Shown: positions 1-11,666 of the stretch, piece by piece | Layout of the letters: every line of letters starts with the position of its first letter | How positions within the stretch are numbered: the first letter of the stretch is position 1 | NCBI RefSeq assembly: GCF_019175385.1 | Contig: NC_083338.1 | Coordinates: 64,016,884-64,080,883 of the forward strand | Length of the DNA stretch: 64,000 bases | Origin: Lycium barbarum | Lineage: Eukaryota > Streptophyta > Magnoliopsida > Solanales > Solanaceae | Direction: 5' to 3' | The notes under the pieces: generated by a model | The model's input: the letters and a program-made list of their open reading frames with translations, nothing else | Told to the model about the DNA's origin: nothing | The model's database searches: none | Program-made: the position numbers and the translations under genes

Positions 1-126
1 AATTTGATTGGACGAGTGATTCATCAACAACTTCGAAAGAGTACGACGTGTGGTAAGGTTGAGAGTTCAATACGAGTGAGGTGAGGCTTTTATTGCTAAT
101 CTTGTTTGCTAGTTTTGCAGGTCATC
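1..126 (+). other. Untranslated leader of element 1
   Basis: The sequence precedes the first gag ATG at 127. It has no long reading frame of its own and no primer-binding site is visible, so the 5' LTR and primer site lie to the left. A T-rich stretch ending in TTTTGCAG (about 112-120) lies just before the ATG and resembles a plant splice acceptor. Whether it is used cannot be told. Confidence 0.5.
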
Positions 127-1170
127 ATGTCTAACCAAGGTGATAGGACACAAGAGGTAGTAGATATGTCATCCATAGCAAGTTCATTGGCTATGATCAT
201 GAATCAAATATCGGGCATGCAAGCGGGTATGGAAGAGATGAGGGGAGAGATGAATGGTGTGAGTGGGAAGTTGAAGGGTATGGATGAACGGATGGTGAGT
301 ATTGAGAAAGTTCAAATGGAGAGTTCGAGTAGAATGGGCACTCCCCGTTCTCGGAATGAAGGTGATGGGGATAAAACACAAGACGCTACACCAACCATTA
401 CCCCGAGACAAGCCCATGCCTTGTGAAATCCCAACATCACAACCACCTTCACCCAAAGAGCTCCGCTACCCCAAACAACCAACCTTCCATTCCAAAACTC
501 CACTTTCCAAAACACCAATCGACAAACCTATCCCCACGTTTACCAACACAACCCGAATGAGGCAATCCCTCAAGTAACCTTACAACAAACACCCCAAGCT
601 CCACCCCAAGTCCAAACACAAGATCCCTTTCCTAACCAAAACCAATACCAATGCCACTACCAATACCCCATGAATGAAGAAGAGTATGATGACTATACAC
701 AAGGTCGGTGGTGGGATGATAACCGGCAAGGAGGGAGGCGTGGAGGAATGAATAACAGGGGGAGGGGAGGAGGAGTAGGTTTTGAGAGGTTTCCGGGCCA
801 TGACCCTAGATTCTAAGGTCATGTAGACCGAGGGAGGGCCAAAGGTTATGAAGACCGGGGAAGATGGCAAGATAATGAGCGAAATTTGAACACCATCAAG
901 GTGAACCTTTCTACGTTCCAAGGGGGTAGCAATCCGGAAGAGTTCCTTGAATGGAAATTGCAAAGTGAGTGGTAAACTCCCACTTGGGATAAGCCCAAGA
1001 GCAACACTCAAGCACCTCAAGCAAAATTCGATTATAAAGTCAAAGGTGATGACAAGGCTAAAGGAGGTAACAATTCTAACACCAACAATAACCGACCTTC
1101 TACCATCCAATACTTTAAGTGCCAAGGGAGAGGGCACATTGTGAGTGAGTGTCCCAACCAGAGGACTATC
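127..1170 (+). pseudogene. gag of element 1, internally deleted
   Basis: Gag would form the virus-like particle and bind the element RNA. The frame opens at ATG 127 (MSNQGDRTQ), with a methionine- and charge-rich N-terminal helix region, then a Q/N/P-rich linker (about 427-700) and an RG-rich stretch (about 720-860). Frame 1 is interrupted by TGA at 424, TAA at 814 and TAA at 973. The start of the capsid domain is present (TFQGGSNPEEFLEWK, about 910-960). It then passes directly into the basic linker before the zinc knuckle, so most of the capsid core is missing. The knuckle near 1111-1155 reads Y-F-K-C...H...C: its first cysteine is now tyrosine. The frame is kept across the deletion. Confidence 0.75.
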
Positions 1171-4100
1171 ACAATAGTGAGGGATGGGTATCGAACCGAT
1201 GATGAACATGAGGGCGGGGATGGTCATGAAGAGGAGGGAGAAAGAAGTGAGTGTGAGGGTGATTCCGATGAAGAGGTTGAGATAAGGTATGAAGAAGCCT
1301 TGAATCATGCTATTGTGGCTAGAAGAGCCATGGGGGCTCTAGCTAGGGAAGAGAGCGACCAAAGGGATAACTTGTTTCATGCATGTTGTAAAATTGTGGA
1401 TAAGGTGTGCTTCTTAATCATCGATGGTGGAAGTTGTACGAATGCCGTTAGCCAATTTTTATTTGAAAGTATGAAATTCCCCACCCGCAAGCACACTAAT
1501 CCCTACAAACTCCAATGGTTTAATGAATGTGGCGAAATGAGGGTCAACAAGCAAGCCATTATCAAATTTAGCATTGGCAGGTACCAAGATGAGATTTTGT
1601 GTGATGTGGTACCCATGCAAGCTTACCATCTATTGCTTGGAAGACCTTGGAAATTTGATGTTGATGCCCAACATAGTGGGAGAACTAACAAGTATTCATT
1701 TGTGGTCAAGGGGAAGAAGTACATTCTTAACCCACTAACCCCTTACCAAGTGAGTGAGGATTATAGAGTGATGAGGGAGCTTCGGGAGAAGTATCAAAGG
1801 GAAGAAAAGGAGAAGGGTGAGAAAGAGACTTTGTTGGTCATGAGTGGAGAGGGGACATCTCAAGATGGTTCCAAGAAATATTTGTTGGCCAAACCAAGTA
1901 ATTGCTTAAAAGGGGTTGACGAGAGACACTTCATGGTGTGTCTTGTCAACAAAGATCTTCTCCTAAATGCTAACCAAGCTGCTAGCACTTTGCCTAGTAG
2001 TATGTCTTCTCTTTTGCAGGAATATGAAGCCTTGTTTTTGGAGGAAATGCCCGCTGGCTTACCTCCTTTGAGAGGTATTGAGCACCAAATCGACTTTGTA
2101 CCGGGTTCCCAAATTCCTAACAAACCGGCTTATAGGAGCAATCCGGAAGAAACAAAACAATTACAAAGGCAAGTGGATGAGCTTCTTAAAAAGGGGCTAG
2201 TGAAGGAGAGTCTTAGCCCGTGTGTCGTTCAGGTGATTCTTGTTCCAAAGAAAGATGGCACTTGGAGGATGTGCATTGATTGTAGAGTCGTCAATAAAAT
2301 CACGGTAAAGTATCGCCATCCCATTCCGAGGCTTGATGATATGTTGAATGAGCTTTGTGGCTCAAGTGTATTTTCGAAGATTGATCTTAGAAGTGGCTAT
2401 CACCAAATTCGAATGAGCCCCGGTGTTGAGTGGAAAACGGCCTTCAAAACTAATTTTTGACTCTATGAGTGGCTTGTCATGCCATTCGGACTAACCAATG
2501 CACCTAGCACATTTATGAGGTTGATGAACCATGTCTTGAAACACTTTATCAATAAGTTTGTGGTTGTTTATTTTGATGATATCCTTGTGTATAGAAAATC
2601 AATCGAGGAGCATGTAGGCCATTTGAGGCAAGTATTTGATGTCTTGTTGCGTGAGAGGTTGTTTGCTAACGTCAAGAAATGTGCTTTTTGTGTTGATAAA
2701 GTGGTGTTCTTGGGTTTTGTGGTGAGTACAAATGGTGTGGAGGTTGACGAAGAAAAGGTGGAGTCTATTAGAACTTGGCCAACTCCTAAAAATGCAACTG
2801 ATGTGAGGAGTTTCCATGGGTTGGCAAGTTTCTATAGAAGGTTTGTAAAGGGGTTTAGTACAATTGCCTCTCCCTTAACCGAATTGATCAAGAAAGATGA
2901 TCCTTTTGTTTGGGGAAATGAGCAAGAGAAGGCATTTCAAGAATTGAAATCCATGTTGAGTTCATCACCATTGTTGCAATTACCCAATTTTGAGAAAACT
3001 TTTGAAGTTGAGTGTGATGCTTCCGGGGTTGGCATAGGTGGATTATTAATGCAAGAAGGCAAGCCATTGGCTTACTTTAGTAAAAAGCTAAAAGGGGCTT
3101 CATTGAACTATTCTACTTATGAAAAGGAGTTGTATGCACTTGTGAGGGTCTTGACCCATTGGCAACATTATTTGTGGCATAAGGAGTTTGTGATACAATC
3201 GGATCACGAATCCTTGAAACATTTGAAGAGCCAATCCAAGCTCAACAAGAGACATGCGAAATTGGTAGAATTGATTGAAGCTTTCCCTTATCTGATCCAT
3301 TACAAAAAGGGGAAGGACAATGTGGTGGCGGATGCATTATCTAGAAGGTATCTCTTGCTAAACACTATGACTTCTAGAATGATGGGATTTGAAAGCCTTA
3401 AGGGATTCTATTCTCAAGATCCCGACTTTAGGGCGATTTGTGAGGAGTTGACCCAAGGGAGAAGGGTTGATAGGTTCCAACTTGTTGATAGGTTCCTATT
3501 CAAGGATGGTAGAGTTTGTTTTCCAATGAGCTCATGGAGAGAATTGTTCGTCAAAGAAGCATATAGTGGTGGAATGATTGGCCATTTTAGAGTGGCCAAG
3601 AAACTTGACATTTTGGGTGAGCAATTCTATTGGCCCAAGATACGACATGATGTTGAAAAGCTATGTGGTCAATGTTTGGAATGCAAGCAAGCCAAGTCCA
3701 AGACTCGGCCCCAAGGTATGTATACTCCCTTTCCTACTCCTATTGGTCCTTGGATAGATATTTCTATGGATTTTGTGTTGGGTCTTCCAAGAACCAAAAG
3801 GGGTCATGATAGCATTTTTGTTGTGGTAGATAGGTTCTCAAAAATGTCTCATTTTATACCATGTCATATATGTGATGATGCACCTCATGTAGCATATTTG
3901 TTTGTGAATCATGTTCTTAAGTTATATGGAGTTCCCCGCACTATTGTTAGTGATAGGGATTCCAAGTTTCTTAGTCACTTTTGGAAAATCCTTTAGGGTA
4001 CACTTGGTACCAAGCTCATGTTCTCTACTTCTTGCCACCCTCAAACGGATGGTCAAACCGAAGTAGTGAATAGGACTCTAGGGAGTATGCTCAGATGTAT

Positions 4101-4779
4101 CATTAGAGGAAAGCCCACTTCTTGGGAGGACCGTTTACCTTTGATTGAGTTTGCTTACAATCGGTCCCTCCATTCCTCTATTGGCATGACTCCCTTTGAA
4201 GTATATTATGGCTTTAATCCTTTGATTCCTTTAACCTTAACCCCTTTGGCTAGTGATGTTGTTGTGAGTTTAGATGCAAAGCAAAGGGCGGCCGAAATGA
4301 TGAAAATCCATGCCAAGGTAAAATAGAGCATTGACAAGGTCAACACCAAGATAGCCAAGAGACAAAATCATGGGAGAAGAAAGGTGGACTTCCAGCCCGA
4401 TGATTGGGTTTGGGTTCACTTTCGAAAAGAAAGGTTTCCGCAAATGCAATAAGGAAAATTGAGCCCAAGAGGAGATGGGCCATTCAAAGTGCTTGAAAAG
4501 ATCAATGATAATGCCTACAAGATCGACTTGCTAAGTGAGTATAATGTTCATAATGTTTTCAATGTGAGTGATGTTTCCTCTTGTGTTATAGGTATGACAT
4601 TAGATTCGAGGACGAATCTTCTCCAAGAAGGGGAGGATGATATGAACCCAACAAGCACAAGGCCTTTCAGAAGAAGTCAAGCAAGAGAACTTCAAGAGTT
4701 GCAAGCCTTGTTCATGAAAAGGGATGCCTTGGGGGAGATGGGAGAGAAGACTTCGCGGATTTACAACGTTTGGGAGTAG
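1171..4779 (+). pseudogene. pol of element 1 (protease-RT-RNase H-integrase), four stops, no frameshift
   Basis: Pol would mature the particle, copy the RNA and integrate the DNA. All motifs lie in frame 1: protease Asp at 1423 (IDGGS), RT YFDD with the Asp pair at 2575-2580, RNase H Asp at 3016 (ECDASG), integrase D at 3769, D at 3952 and E at 4060. The last two are separated by 35 residues, the D,D35E arrangement. A GPF-type module follows (GDGPFKVLEKINDNAYKIDL, about 4474-4530). Stops are TGA 2458, TAG 3994, TAG 4324 and TAA 4450. The first two fall where relatives have Gly and Trp. No canonical Tekay-type chromodomain is seen. The frame continues through the polypurine tract and about 140 bp into the 3' LTR, ending at TAG 4777. 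Confidence 0.85.
4603..4637 (+). promoter_or_regulatory. Pre-PPT hairpin and polypurine tract of element 1
   Basis: GATTCGAGGACGAATC (4603-4618) is a perfect 6-bp stem with an AGGA loop. After 19 nt, which include a purine-rich tract (about 4626-4637), the 3' LTR starts. The tract primes plus-strand DNA synthesis in this class of element. Here both hairpin and tract are translated, as SRTNLLQEGEDD. The outermost stem pair is G:C, where the Tekay copies have C:G. Confidence 0.7.
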
Positions 4780-5396
4780 GCATTTGAAGAGTTGCAAAGT
4801 GGCTAGAAGCGCAAAATGGCTAAAAGTGCAACTATGGGGCTAAGATTGCAATTGGAGGTCATACTTGCAAGTTATGGGGTTAGAATGGCAATTGGAAGTC
4901 ATAATTGCAAGTTATGAGGCTTTGGATGCAATTGAAGACCCATGTGGGTATTTTTGCAAAAGACCAACTTTAGGGCCTTTTGGTGTAATAGGCATTAGTA
5001 TAAATAGTTTTTGTCATCCATTTGGAAGACTTAGCTTTGATATTGTGTGAACTCAAATATTGAGAGATTTTAGTTAAAAGACAGATTGTTAGGTTACTAC
5101 ACTAAGTGTGTTTTCATTGTTGCAAAGTCAATTTGCTTATCCATTGAATTCATCTAGATTTCTCATTTGTGGTTTCCAATTGAGTCTTCTACTTGATTCA
5201 AATTACTTTGATTCTTTTGGTTGAATTCACAATAGGAGGGTTTAAGTTTAATATACTTAGATTTTCCTATAGGATTCATTACTAATTGGGTCAAGTTTGT
5301 ATCCTCTATTCTCCTTAATCCCCAATTCTTCATCCATCTTTTGTTTTCCTTTATTTTTATTTAATTCTTAGATTTTGCTTAGGGTTAATCTTATCA
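4638..5396 (+). mobile_element. 3' LTR of element 1 (759 bp)
   Basis: It starts with TGATATGAAC right after the polypurine tract and ends with TTATCA at 5396, giving TG...CA ends. Immediately downstream the sequence becomes Tekay gag coding. The first bases after it, TAGAT (5397-5401), are the expected right target-site copy; the left copy is off window. The LTR is AT-rich and contains a TATA box at 4999-5006. The first 142 bp carry the end of the pol reading frame. Confidence 0.8.
4999..5006 (+). promoter_or_regulatory. TATA box in the LTR of element 1
   Basis: TATAAATA within GCATTAGTATAAATAG is the best core-promoter match in this LTR. Transcription of the 5' LTR copy would start about 30 bp downstream of its equivalent. 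The function is inferred from the motif only. Confidence 0.55.
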
Positions 5397-5798
5397 TAGA
5401 TCGACTGGTTATGCTGGTGAGTTTCGAGGCAGGGAGCCTCAGCAGTATATTAGATATTCTTCCCAGCCAGCACGGAGTGCTCCCCCACAGTTTACAGGTA
5501 GGAGATTTGACAGCACGGGGTATTCAGGAGCCAGTTAGAGCTCCAAGGCTTCAGGTTCACAGATGAACAGGGGTTCGAGTCAGTGGAGGCCACCTTTGCT
5601 TCGGTGTTCTCGGTGTGGTAGGCCCCACTCTGGGGAATGCCGTCTTACTACAGGTGTTTGTTTTTCTTGCGACCGTCAAGGCCATATTATGAAAGAGAGT
5701 CTGTATGGAGGCGGTCCAGGTGGTGTGGCTCAGCCTACTGGGTCGGTTGCTGGTTCATCTTCTTCTGTAGCTATGCGCCCTATGGGGCAGGGTATTCA
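5397..5798 (+). pseudogene. gag C-terminal fragment of element 2 with two zinc knuckles
   Basis: Frame 1 codes the low-complexity linker and nucleocapsid end of Tekay Gag. It aligns with residues of about 310-455 in element 4 (GRRFDSTGYSGA, CSRCGRPHSGEC, CFSCDRQGH). There is one stop, TAG at 5536-5538, where element 4 has Gln. The first knuckle (C-x2-C-x3-H-x3-C) is intact. The second has lost its last cysteine, reading HIMKES where element 4 has HSVRDC. The frame runs on to the ATTCA target site of the next insertion and resumes in phase at 7997. Confidence 0.85.
5794..5798 (+). repeat. Left target-site duplication of S1 (ATTCA)
   Basis: ATTCA lies immediately before TGTCACGCCC. The identical pentamer at 7992-7996 follows the end of the insertion. 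Confidence 0.9.
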
Positions 5799-7991
5799 TG
5801 TCACGCCCCGAACCATGGCCTGGGCGTAACACGGCACTCGGGCCTTGCTTGCATGTGTCCGAGCGAACCTCATGGCTTGCTTATCAACACGGGCATCAAA
5901 ACAATACAATTTATACGATGCAATTTAAATGAATCATGAAAAAGTAATTTGCGGAATAAAGTCTTGGAATTATCTCATAGCATGAAATATCATGAAAACA
6001 TAATAGTTTGCAAACATGAAAGCATAGCTGATCTATGAAACCTCTAAAACATGTCTGAATACTAACTACCAGGACATGTCCCTGGACTACCATAAACTGA
6101 ATACTAATGCAAATTCCATGTTTAACCCCGAGAGGAGTGGGGCTCACCAATAAGTTGATAACTGAAGTGATCCTACTGCGCAGGTGTATGCTCCTGAAAA
6201 CCGGTATTTGGACCCTGAAGTGCAGGCCCTGGGCAAAAGGGACGTTAGTACATGGTGAATAGTACTAGTATGTAAAACCAGCTAAAATGAAGAACATGGC
6301 ACAACACAGGTATAGGACATGAACTGAAACTGAATGTAACTTGAACATAAGCATGAAACGTGAGTAAAGTCTGAAAACAGTAAATCAATGGGAATACATG
6401 TATGTAAAACTACTTGTAACGTGGGGAACGCTATAGTATAACTGACAACATGATTTGGTACTTGCGTCCTACCAGGATAACACTCACACCTTGCCAGGGA
6501 TATGAGATTTAAGTGATAATAAGCATGTAAGGATCCAAACTGCATAATGAAGGTGTTGCCTTCTTGCTGACAACCCTTATCCTACGGTGGCAACGTAGTT
6601 TCAGGCTATCTGAGCCTTCTCGGTTAACTAAGCAATTCCCAAAAACATGAACATGATATAGTTGGCTAAGAAGCCCATGATTTTCGTGAAATAACTTGTA
6701 AATAACTTGTAATCATGATTTCACGAAATAACTTGTAATATGGTTTTATGAAATATCTTGTAATATGGTTTCTTGAGATAAGTTGTCAAAGTCTTGCAAC
6801 ATGTTCTTGATTCATGAGTAATAACCATAGTTCATAATTATATATATAATTGACTTGAAAACATGCTTGTAACTTGCTAGATAAAATCATAAAGTTTCAT
6901 ATAAATATAATGAGAACACCTGAGGAAGAATTCATGACTCATGGATTAAGCCAGGGTTCCTAATAACCGTAATAGAAGATTAGGAATACAATAACGAATA
7001 TAGATACAAAATTCATGTACATAAATACATAAATACGGGCTACCAATATGTTGGGTTTAATGCCCTAGGATTTGAACTTCATGAATATCAAGAAACGGAG
7101 CATGGGGAAGAACGTAGAGATTCCCACATCTGGATGGAAGTTCTACATACCTTAATTGCTCCAAAATCTTGAATTAAAGACTTGAATTTTGGAGAAGATT
7201 TCCTAAATCTTGATTCTTTAACCTTGAGATGGGTTTTCTTGATAACCCTAGATTAGGAACAATAATTTCTTGCTTAGATTATTAGAGTATATGTTAGAAT
7301 TGAGTTGGAAAGGTTTACTCAAGTTAGAAAGGGATTAGGGACTTGAATTCAACCTAGAATCATGATAAAATTTACCTTGGAAGGTTCTTGAGGTTTGGGA
7401 CTTGTTCTCTATGAATTTAGGGTGATTTTTCGTGAATGGGGTGTCGGGGAAATAAACCCCAAATCTTAAATATAACTTAAAACGCGTAAATCCGACTTTT
7501 GACCCGAAACCCGACCCTTTTAATGCGTTGGGTCCACAACGCACGTGCATCGCACGACCCCCTGCAGGTCGATAGTCAGAGAGGGTGTTTTTGTGCGATC
7601 GGCCCGCGACGCGGGGCCATCGCACGCGCCCTCACAAGCAACGTGTGTCGGTTCTGCACAGTGTTTTGTAAAATAGGAATAACTTCTTGTACATAGCTCT
7701 GTTCAAGACCCATAATATACCGTTGGAAATATATTTCAAAGGGCTACAACTTTCATCCAGGACGTTTTCCCAAATTCCCAAATAATAAAGGGGTTATGAT
7801 CGTTGGAAGTAAGACCTTCTACAAACTTACTTGAAAACATCCCCCGTAGAAAGGCTTCTGACTTTGCTTTGTCCACAGATTATTCTTATGACTTGATTAG
7901 TTTTCAAAACACTTCCTATAACCCTCATATTGGTTCCATTATATTATCATCTTATGAGTCAAACCTTCGCCCGAAGCTACGAGGTGTTACA
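5799..7991 (-). mobile_element. Solo LTR S1, reverse orientation, 2193 bp, ATTCA target duplications
   Basis: On the plus strand it begins TGTCACGCCC and ends GGTGTTACA, the mirror image of forward LTRs here that begin TGTTACA and end GTGACA. ATTCA flanks both sides (5794-5798 and 7992-7996). The gag frame of element 2 continues across the duplicated site. No internal domain is present, so it is a solo LTR left by LTR-LTR recombination. It contains the reverse form of the AGTAC...GTACT stem-loop (near 6245-6275) and a GC-rich 33-bp hairpin (7593-7625). Small reading frames inside it resemble no known protein. Confidence 0.9.
7593..7625. repeat. GC-rich extended inverted repeat in S1
   Basis: GTGCGAT (7593-7599) pairs with ATCGCAC (7619-7625). 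Inside it GGCCCGCG (7601-7608) pairs with CGCGGGGCC (7610-7618) with one bulge. This gives a near-perfect hairpin rich in CpG in otherwise AT-rich DNA. Confidence 0.85.
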
Positions 7992-7996
7992 ATTCA
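7992..7996 (+). repeat. Right target-site duplication of S1 (ATTCA)
   Basis: ATTCA follows GGTGTTACA directly, and gag coding of element 2 continues from it. Confidence 0.9.
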
Positions 7997-10900
7997 GACA
8001 CCAGCAGGCCGTGGCAGAGGTCGTGGCGAAGCTTCCAGTTCTAGCGGTCCTTCGAACCGCATATATGCTTTGGCTAGTAGACAGGATCAGGAGGCGTCAC
8101 CGAATATGGTTATAGGTATATTATCGATTTTCTCTCGGGACGTATATGCATAGATAGATCCAGGCTCCACCTTATCATATATATCCCCTTTTGTTTCTAA
8201 TAGAATCGGAATAGAACCTGAGTTGATAGAACCATTTGAGGTAGCTACACCGGTAGGAGATTCTGTTATAGCAAAGCAAGTATATAGAAACTGTTCGGTG
8301 ATTATATATAATCGTCATACCGTGGAAGATCTGATAGAGTTAGATATGACGGAGTTTGATGTTATTATGGGTATGGAATGGTTAGCTTCTTGTTATGCTA
8401 ACGTTGATTGTAGAGAAAAGATAGTCCGATTTCAGTTCCCAGGGGAGCCGGTTATAGAGTGGATGGGGAACACAGCATCGCCGAGGGGTAAGTTTATTTC
8501 ATACCTCGAGGCAAGGAAGATGGTTAGAAAGGGGCATATTTATCATCTGGTTCGTGTGCATGACTTGAAAGCAGAGGTACCGACTCTTCAGTCAGTCCCG
8601 ATAGTTAATGAATTTCTAGATGTATTTCCAGACGAACTTCCAGGTCTTCCTCCTGAGCGGGAGATAGAGTTTACTATAGATGTATTGCCAAATACTCAGC
8701 CCATATCTATTCCTCCTTATAGAATGGCACCTGCAGAATTGAAGGAGTTAAAAGAGCACTGAGGGACTTATTAGAAAAGGGCTTCATCAGGCCTAGCACA
8801 TCACCTTGGGGAGCACCGGTATTATTTGTGAGAAAGAAATACGGGTCACTACGGATGTGTATTGATTATAGGCAACTGAATAAAATAACAATAAAGAATA
8901 GATATCCCCTCCCCAGGATTGATGATCTATTTTATCAGTTGCAGGGTGCTAAATGTTTTTCGAAGATAGACTTGCGGTCAGGCTATCATCAAGTGCGGGT
9001 GAAGGAGGCAAGTATTCCGAAGACTGCATTCAAGACTTGATACGGGCATTACGAGTTTACAGTGATGTCTTTTGGGCTGACCAATGCTCCAGCGGTATTT
9101 ATGGATTTAATGAACCGAGCGTTCAAATCATTCCTAGATATGTTCGTGATTGTATTTATCGATGATATTCTGGTCTATTCACGTTCAGTATAGGAGCATG
9201 CAGATCATTTGAGGACGGTACTTGGGGTGCTCCAACACCAGAAGTTGTATGCTAAGTTTTCTAAATGTGAATTCTGCTTGACTTCAGTAGCATTGTTGGG
9301 GCATATTGTTGGAGCTGATGGTATCTGGGTAGATACACAGAAGATTGAGGCGGTGAAGACTTGGCCTAGACCTATGACACCTACTGAGGTACGTAGTTTT
9401 TTGGGGCTAGCAAGATATTAAAGGAGATTCGTAGAGAAGTTTGCCTCAATTTCAGCGCCTTTAACAAGGCTAACACAGAAGGCAGCTAAGTTCCAGTGGA
9501 CTGACGCATGTGAGCAAAGCTTCCAGTTGTTGAAAGACAAACTGACTACGGCTCCAGTCTTAACTCTTCCAGAGGGACTAGATGGCTATGTTATTTACTG
9601 TGATGCTTCAGGTGTTGGACTAGGTTGTGTATTGATGCAGCATGGCAGGGTTATATCCTACGCTTCCCGACAACTCAGAAAACACGAAAGGAATTATCCT
9701 ACTCACGATCTGGACTTAGCAGCGGTAATTCATGCTTTGAAGATATGGAGGTATTACTTATATGGTGTTCATGTTGATGTTTATACGGATCACAAGAGTC
9801 TCCAATATATCTTTAAGCAGAAAGAGCTTAATGTTCAACAGAGATGGTGGTTAGAGTTATTAAAAGATTATGATGTTGATATTCTATACCATCCAGGGAA
9901 AGCAAATGTTGTAGCAGATTCCCTTAGCCGTAAATCTATGGGTAGTTTGACAGATTTGCAACCAGAAAAGAAGGAGATAGTTCGTGAGATTTACCGACTA
10001 GCTAACCTTGGAGTCCGTTTGGCTGATTCTGGAGATGGTGGAGTTTCTATTCGAGAAGTTGTTGAATCATCTATCATGGGAGAGGTCAAGAGACGCCAGT
10101 ATAAGGACCCTGTTCTGACACAGTATAGAGATACAACCCTTCAAAAAGAGGAGACCCCGTTCAATGTTACACCTGATGGGGTGTTACGATATGAAGGCAG
10201 ACTATGTGTACTTGAGGTTGCAGGGTTACGGCAACAGGTTATGGGAGAGGCACACTATGCCCGTTATTCTGTTCATCCAGGGTCGACAAAGATGTATCAT
10301 GACCTTAGATGTTTATATTGGTGGGATGGCATGAAGAAGGACATAGCGGAGTTTGTTGCTCAGTGCCCGAATTGTCAACAGGTTACGGTCGAGCATCAGA
10401 AGCCTGGTGGGTTATTACAGTAGATAGAGATCTTAACCTGGAAATGGGAAGTAATTAATATGGACTTCATTACAGGTTTACCTCGCACTCCACGGAAGTA
10501 TGACTCTATATGGGTTATTGTGGATAGGCTGACAAAATCATCCCATTTTCTTCCCGTCAGGACTACTTATTCAGCTAAGGACTATGCAAAGTTATATATC
10601 AGAGAAATAGTAAGACTCCATGGGGTTCCTATATCTATTATCTCAGACAGAGAAGCTCAGTTTACAGCTAATTTCTGGAGATCATTCCATGAGGGATTGG
10701 GGACACAGGTGAGTCTTAGCACAACATTTCACCCTCAAACTGACGGGCAGGCCGAGCGTACTATTCAGACGCTAGGAGATATGTTGCGGGCCTGTGTTAT
10801 TGATTTCAGAGGTAGATGGGATGATCATTTGCCACTTATCGAGTTCGCTTATAACAATAGCTATCATTCTAGTATTGAGATGGCACCGTATGAGGCCTTA

Positions 10901-11544
10901 TATGGGAGGAAGTGTAGGTCACTTATTGGTTGGTTTGATATTGGTGAGACTAAATTAATAGGCCCAGACATGATTCAGCAAGCTGTTGATAAAGTGAAGC
11001 TTATTCAGGAGAGGTTATTGGTAGCCCAGAGTCGACAAAAGTCATATGCAGATAATCGATGTCGACACTTAGAGTTTCAGGTTGGTGATTGGGTGTTCTT
11101 GAAGGTGTCACCCATGAAGGGTGTAATGAGATTCGGCAAGAAAGGGAAGCTTGGCCCGAGGTACATTGGGCTTTATCAGATTATTCATAGGGTAGGCAAG
11201 GTTGCCTATGAGTTGGACCTACCATCTGATTTGGAAGAAGTACATCCAATCTTTCATGTGTCAATGCTTCGGAAATGTATTGGTGACCCTTCTAGAGTAT
11301 TCCCAGTGGATGATGTCCAGGTGACGGAGGAGCTGTCCTACGAGGAGAACCCTATAGCTATACTTGATCGCCAAGTCAGAAGGTTACGTACTAAGGACGT
11401 CGCTTCCGTCAAAGTATTGTGGCGAAACAAGAATAGAGAAGAATGACCTGGGAAGCCGAGGACGAGATGAAGAATAAGTATCCCTACTTGTTCCCTATGC
11501 CTAGAGGTAACATTAATCCCTTACTTGATTACATTGATTGGTAG
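7997..11544 (+). pseudogene. gag end and pol of element 2 (protease-RT-RNase H-integrase-chromodomain)
   Basis: Coding starts in frame 3 after the S1 target site (AGRGRGRGE, then [15 protein letters not shown]). Landmarks: TAG at 8151; protease Asp at 8157 (IDPGS); RT FIDD with the Asp pair at 9161-9166; RNase H Asp at 9602; integrase CPNC near 10366; integrase D 10463, D 10646, E 10754 (35 residues between the last two); GPF-like module near 11160-11220; chromodomain-type tail [15 protein letters not shown] and MTWEAEDEMKNKYPYLF. One-base deletions occur near 8757 (frame 3 to 2) and near 11439 (frame 2 to 1). Further stops are TGA 9038, TAG near 9191, TAA 9419 and TAG 10421. Beside the second integrase Asp, DRE replaces DRG. 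Confidence 0.9.
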
Positions 11545-11666
11545 ATAAGACTATATATTATTGTGGCCCTGTGAGGCATATGTGAGTTGCTAAGTGCAGG
11601 TTGGTAGGTATAGCCATAGAGGAGACCTTCCCGAAACTTTAATAAGACACTATAAGACTAGTTTAG

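Larger units (their letters stand above)
1..5396 (+). mobile_element. Element 1: CRM/Galadriel-like Ty3/gypsy chromovirus, 5' LTR off window
   Basis: This stretch holds the 5' leader, gag, pol, polypurine tract and 3' LTR of an LTR retrotransposon whose 5' LTR lies left of the window. Pol order is protease, RT, RNase H, integrase, which is the Ty3/gypsy order. The RNase H and connection region ([29 protein letters not shown]) and the 759-bp LTR resemble CRM/Galadriel chromoviruses rather than the Tekay elements elsewhere in the window. The clade is assigned from memory of the family and is not certain. It ends inside the gag of element 2, because Tekay gag coding resumes directly at 5398. The left target-site copy is off window. 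The copy is dead: seven in-frame stops and a gag deletion, but no frameshift. Confidence 0.85.
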
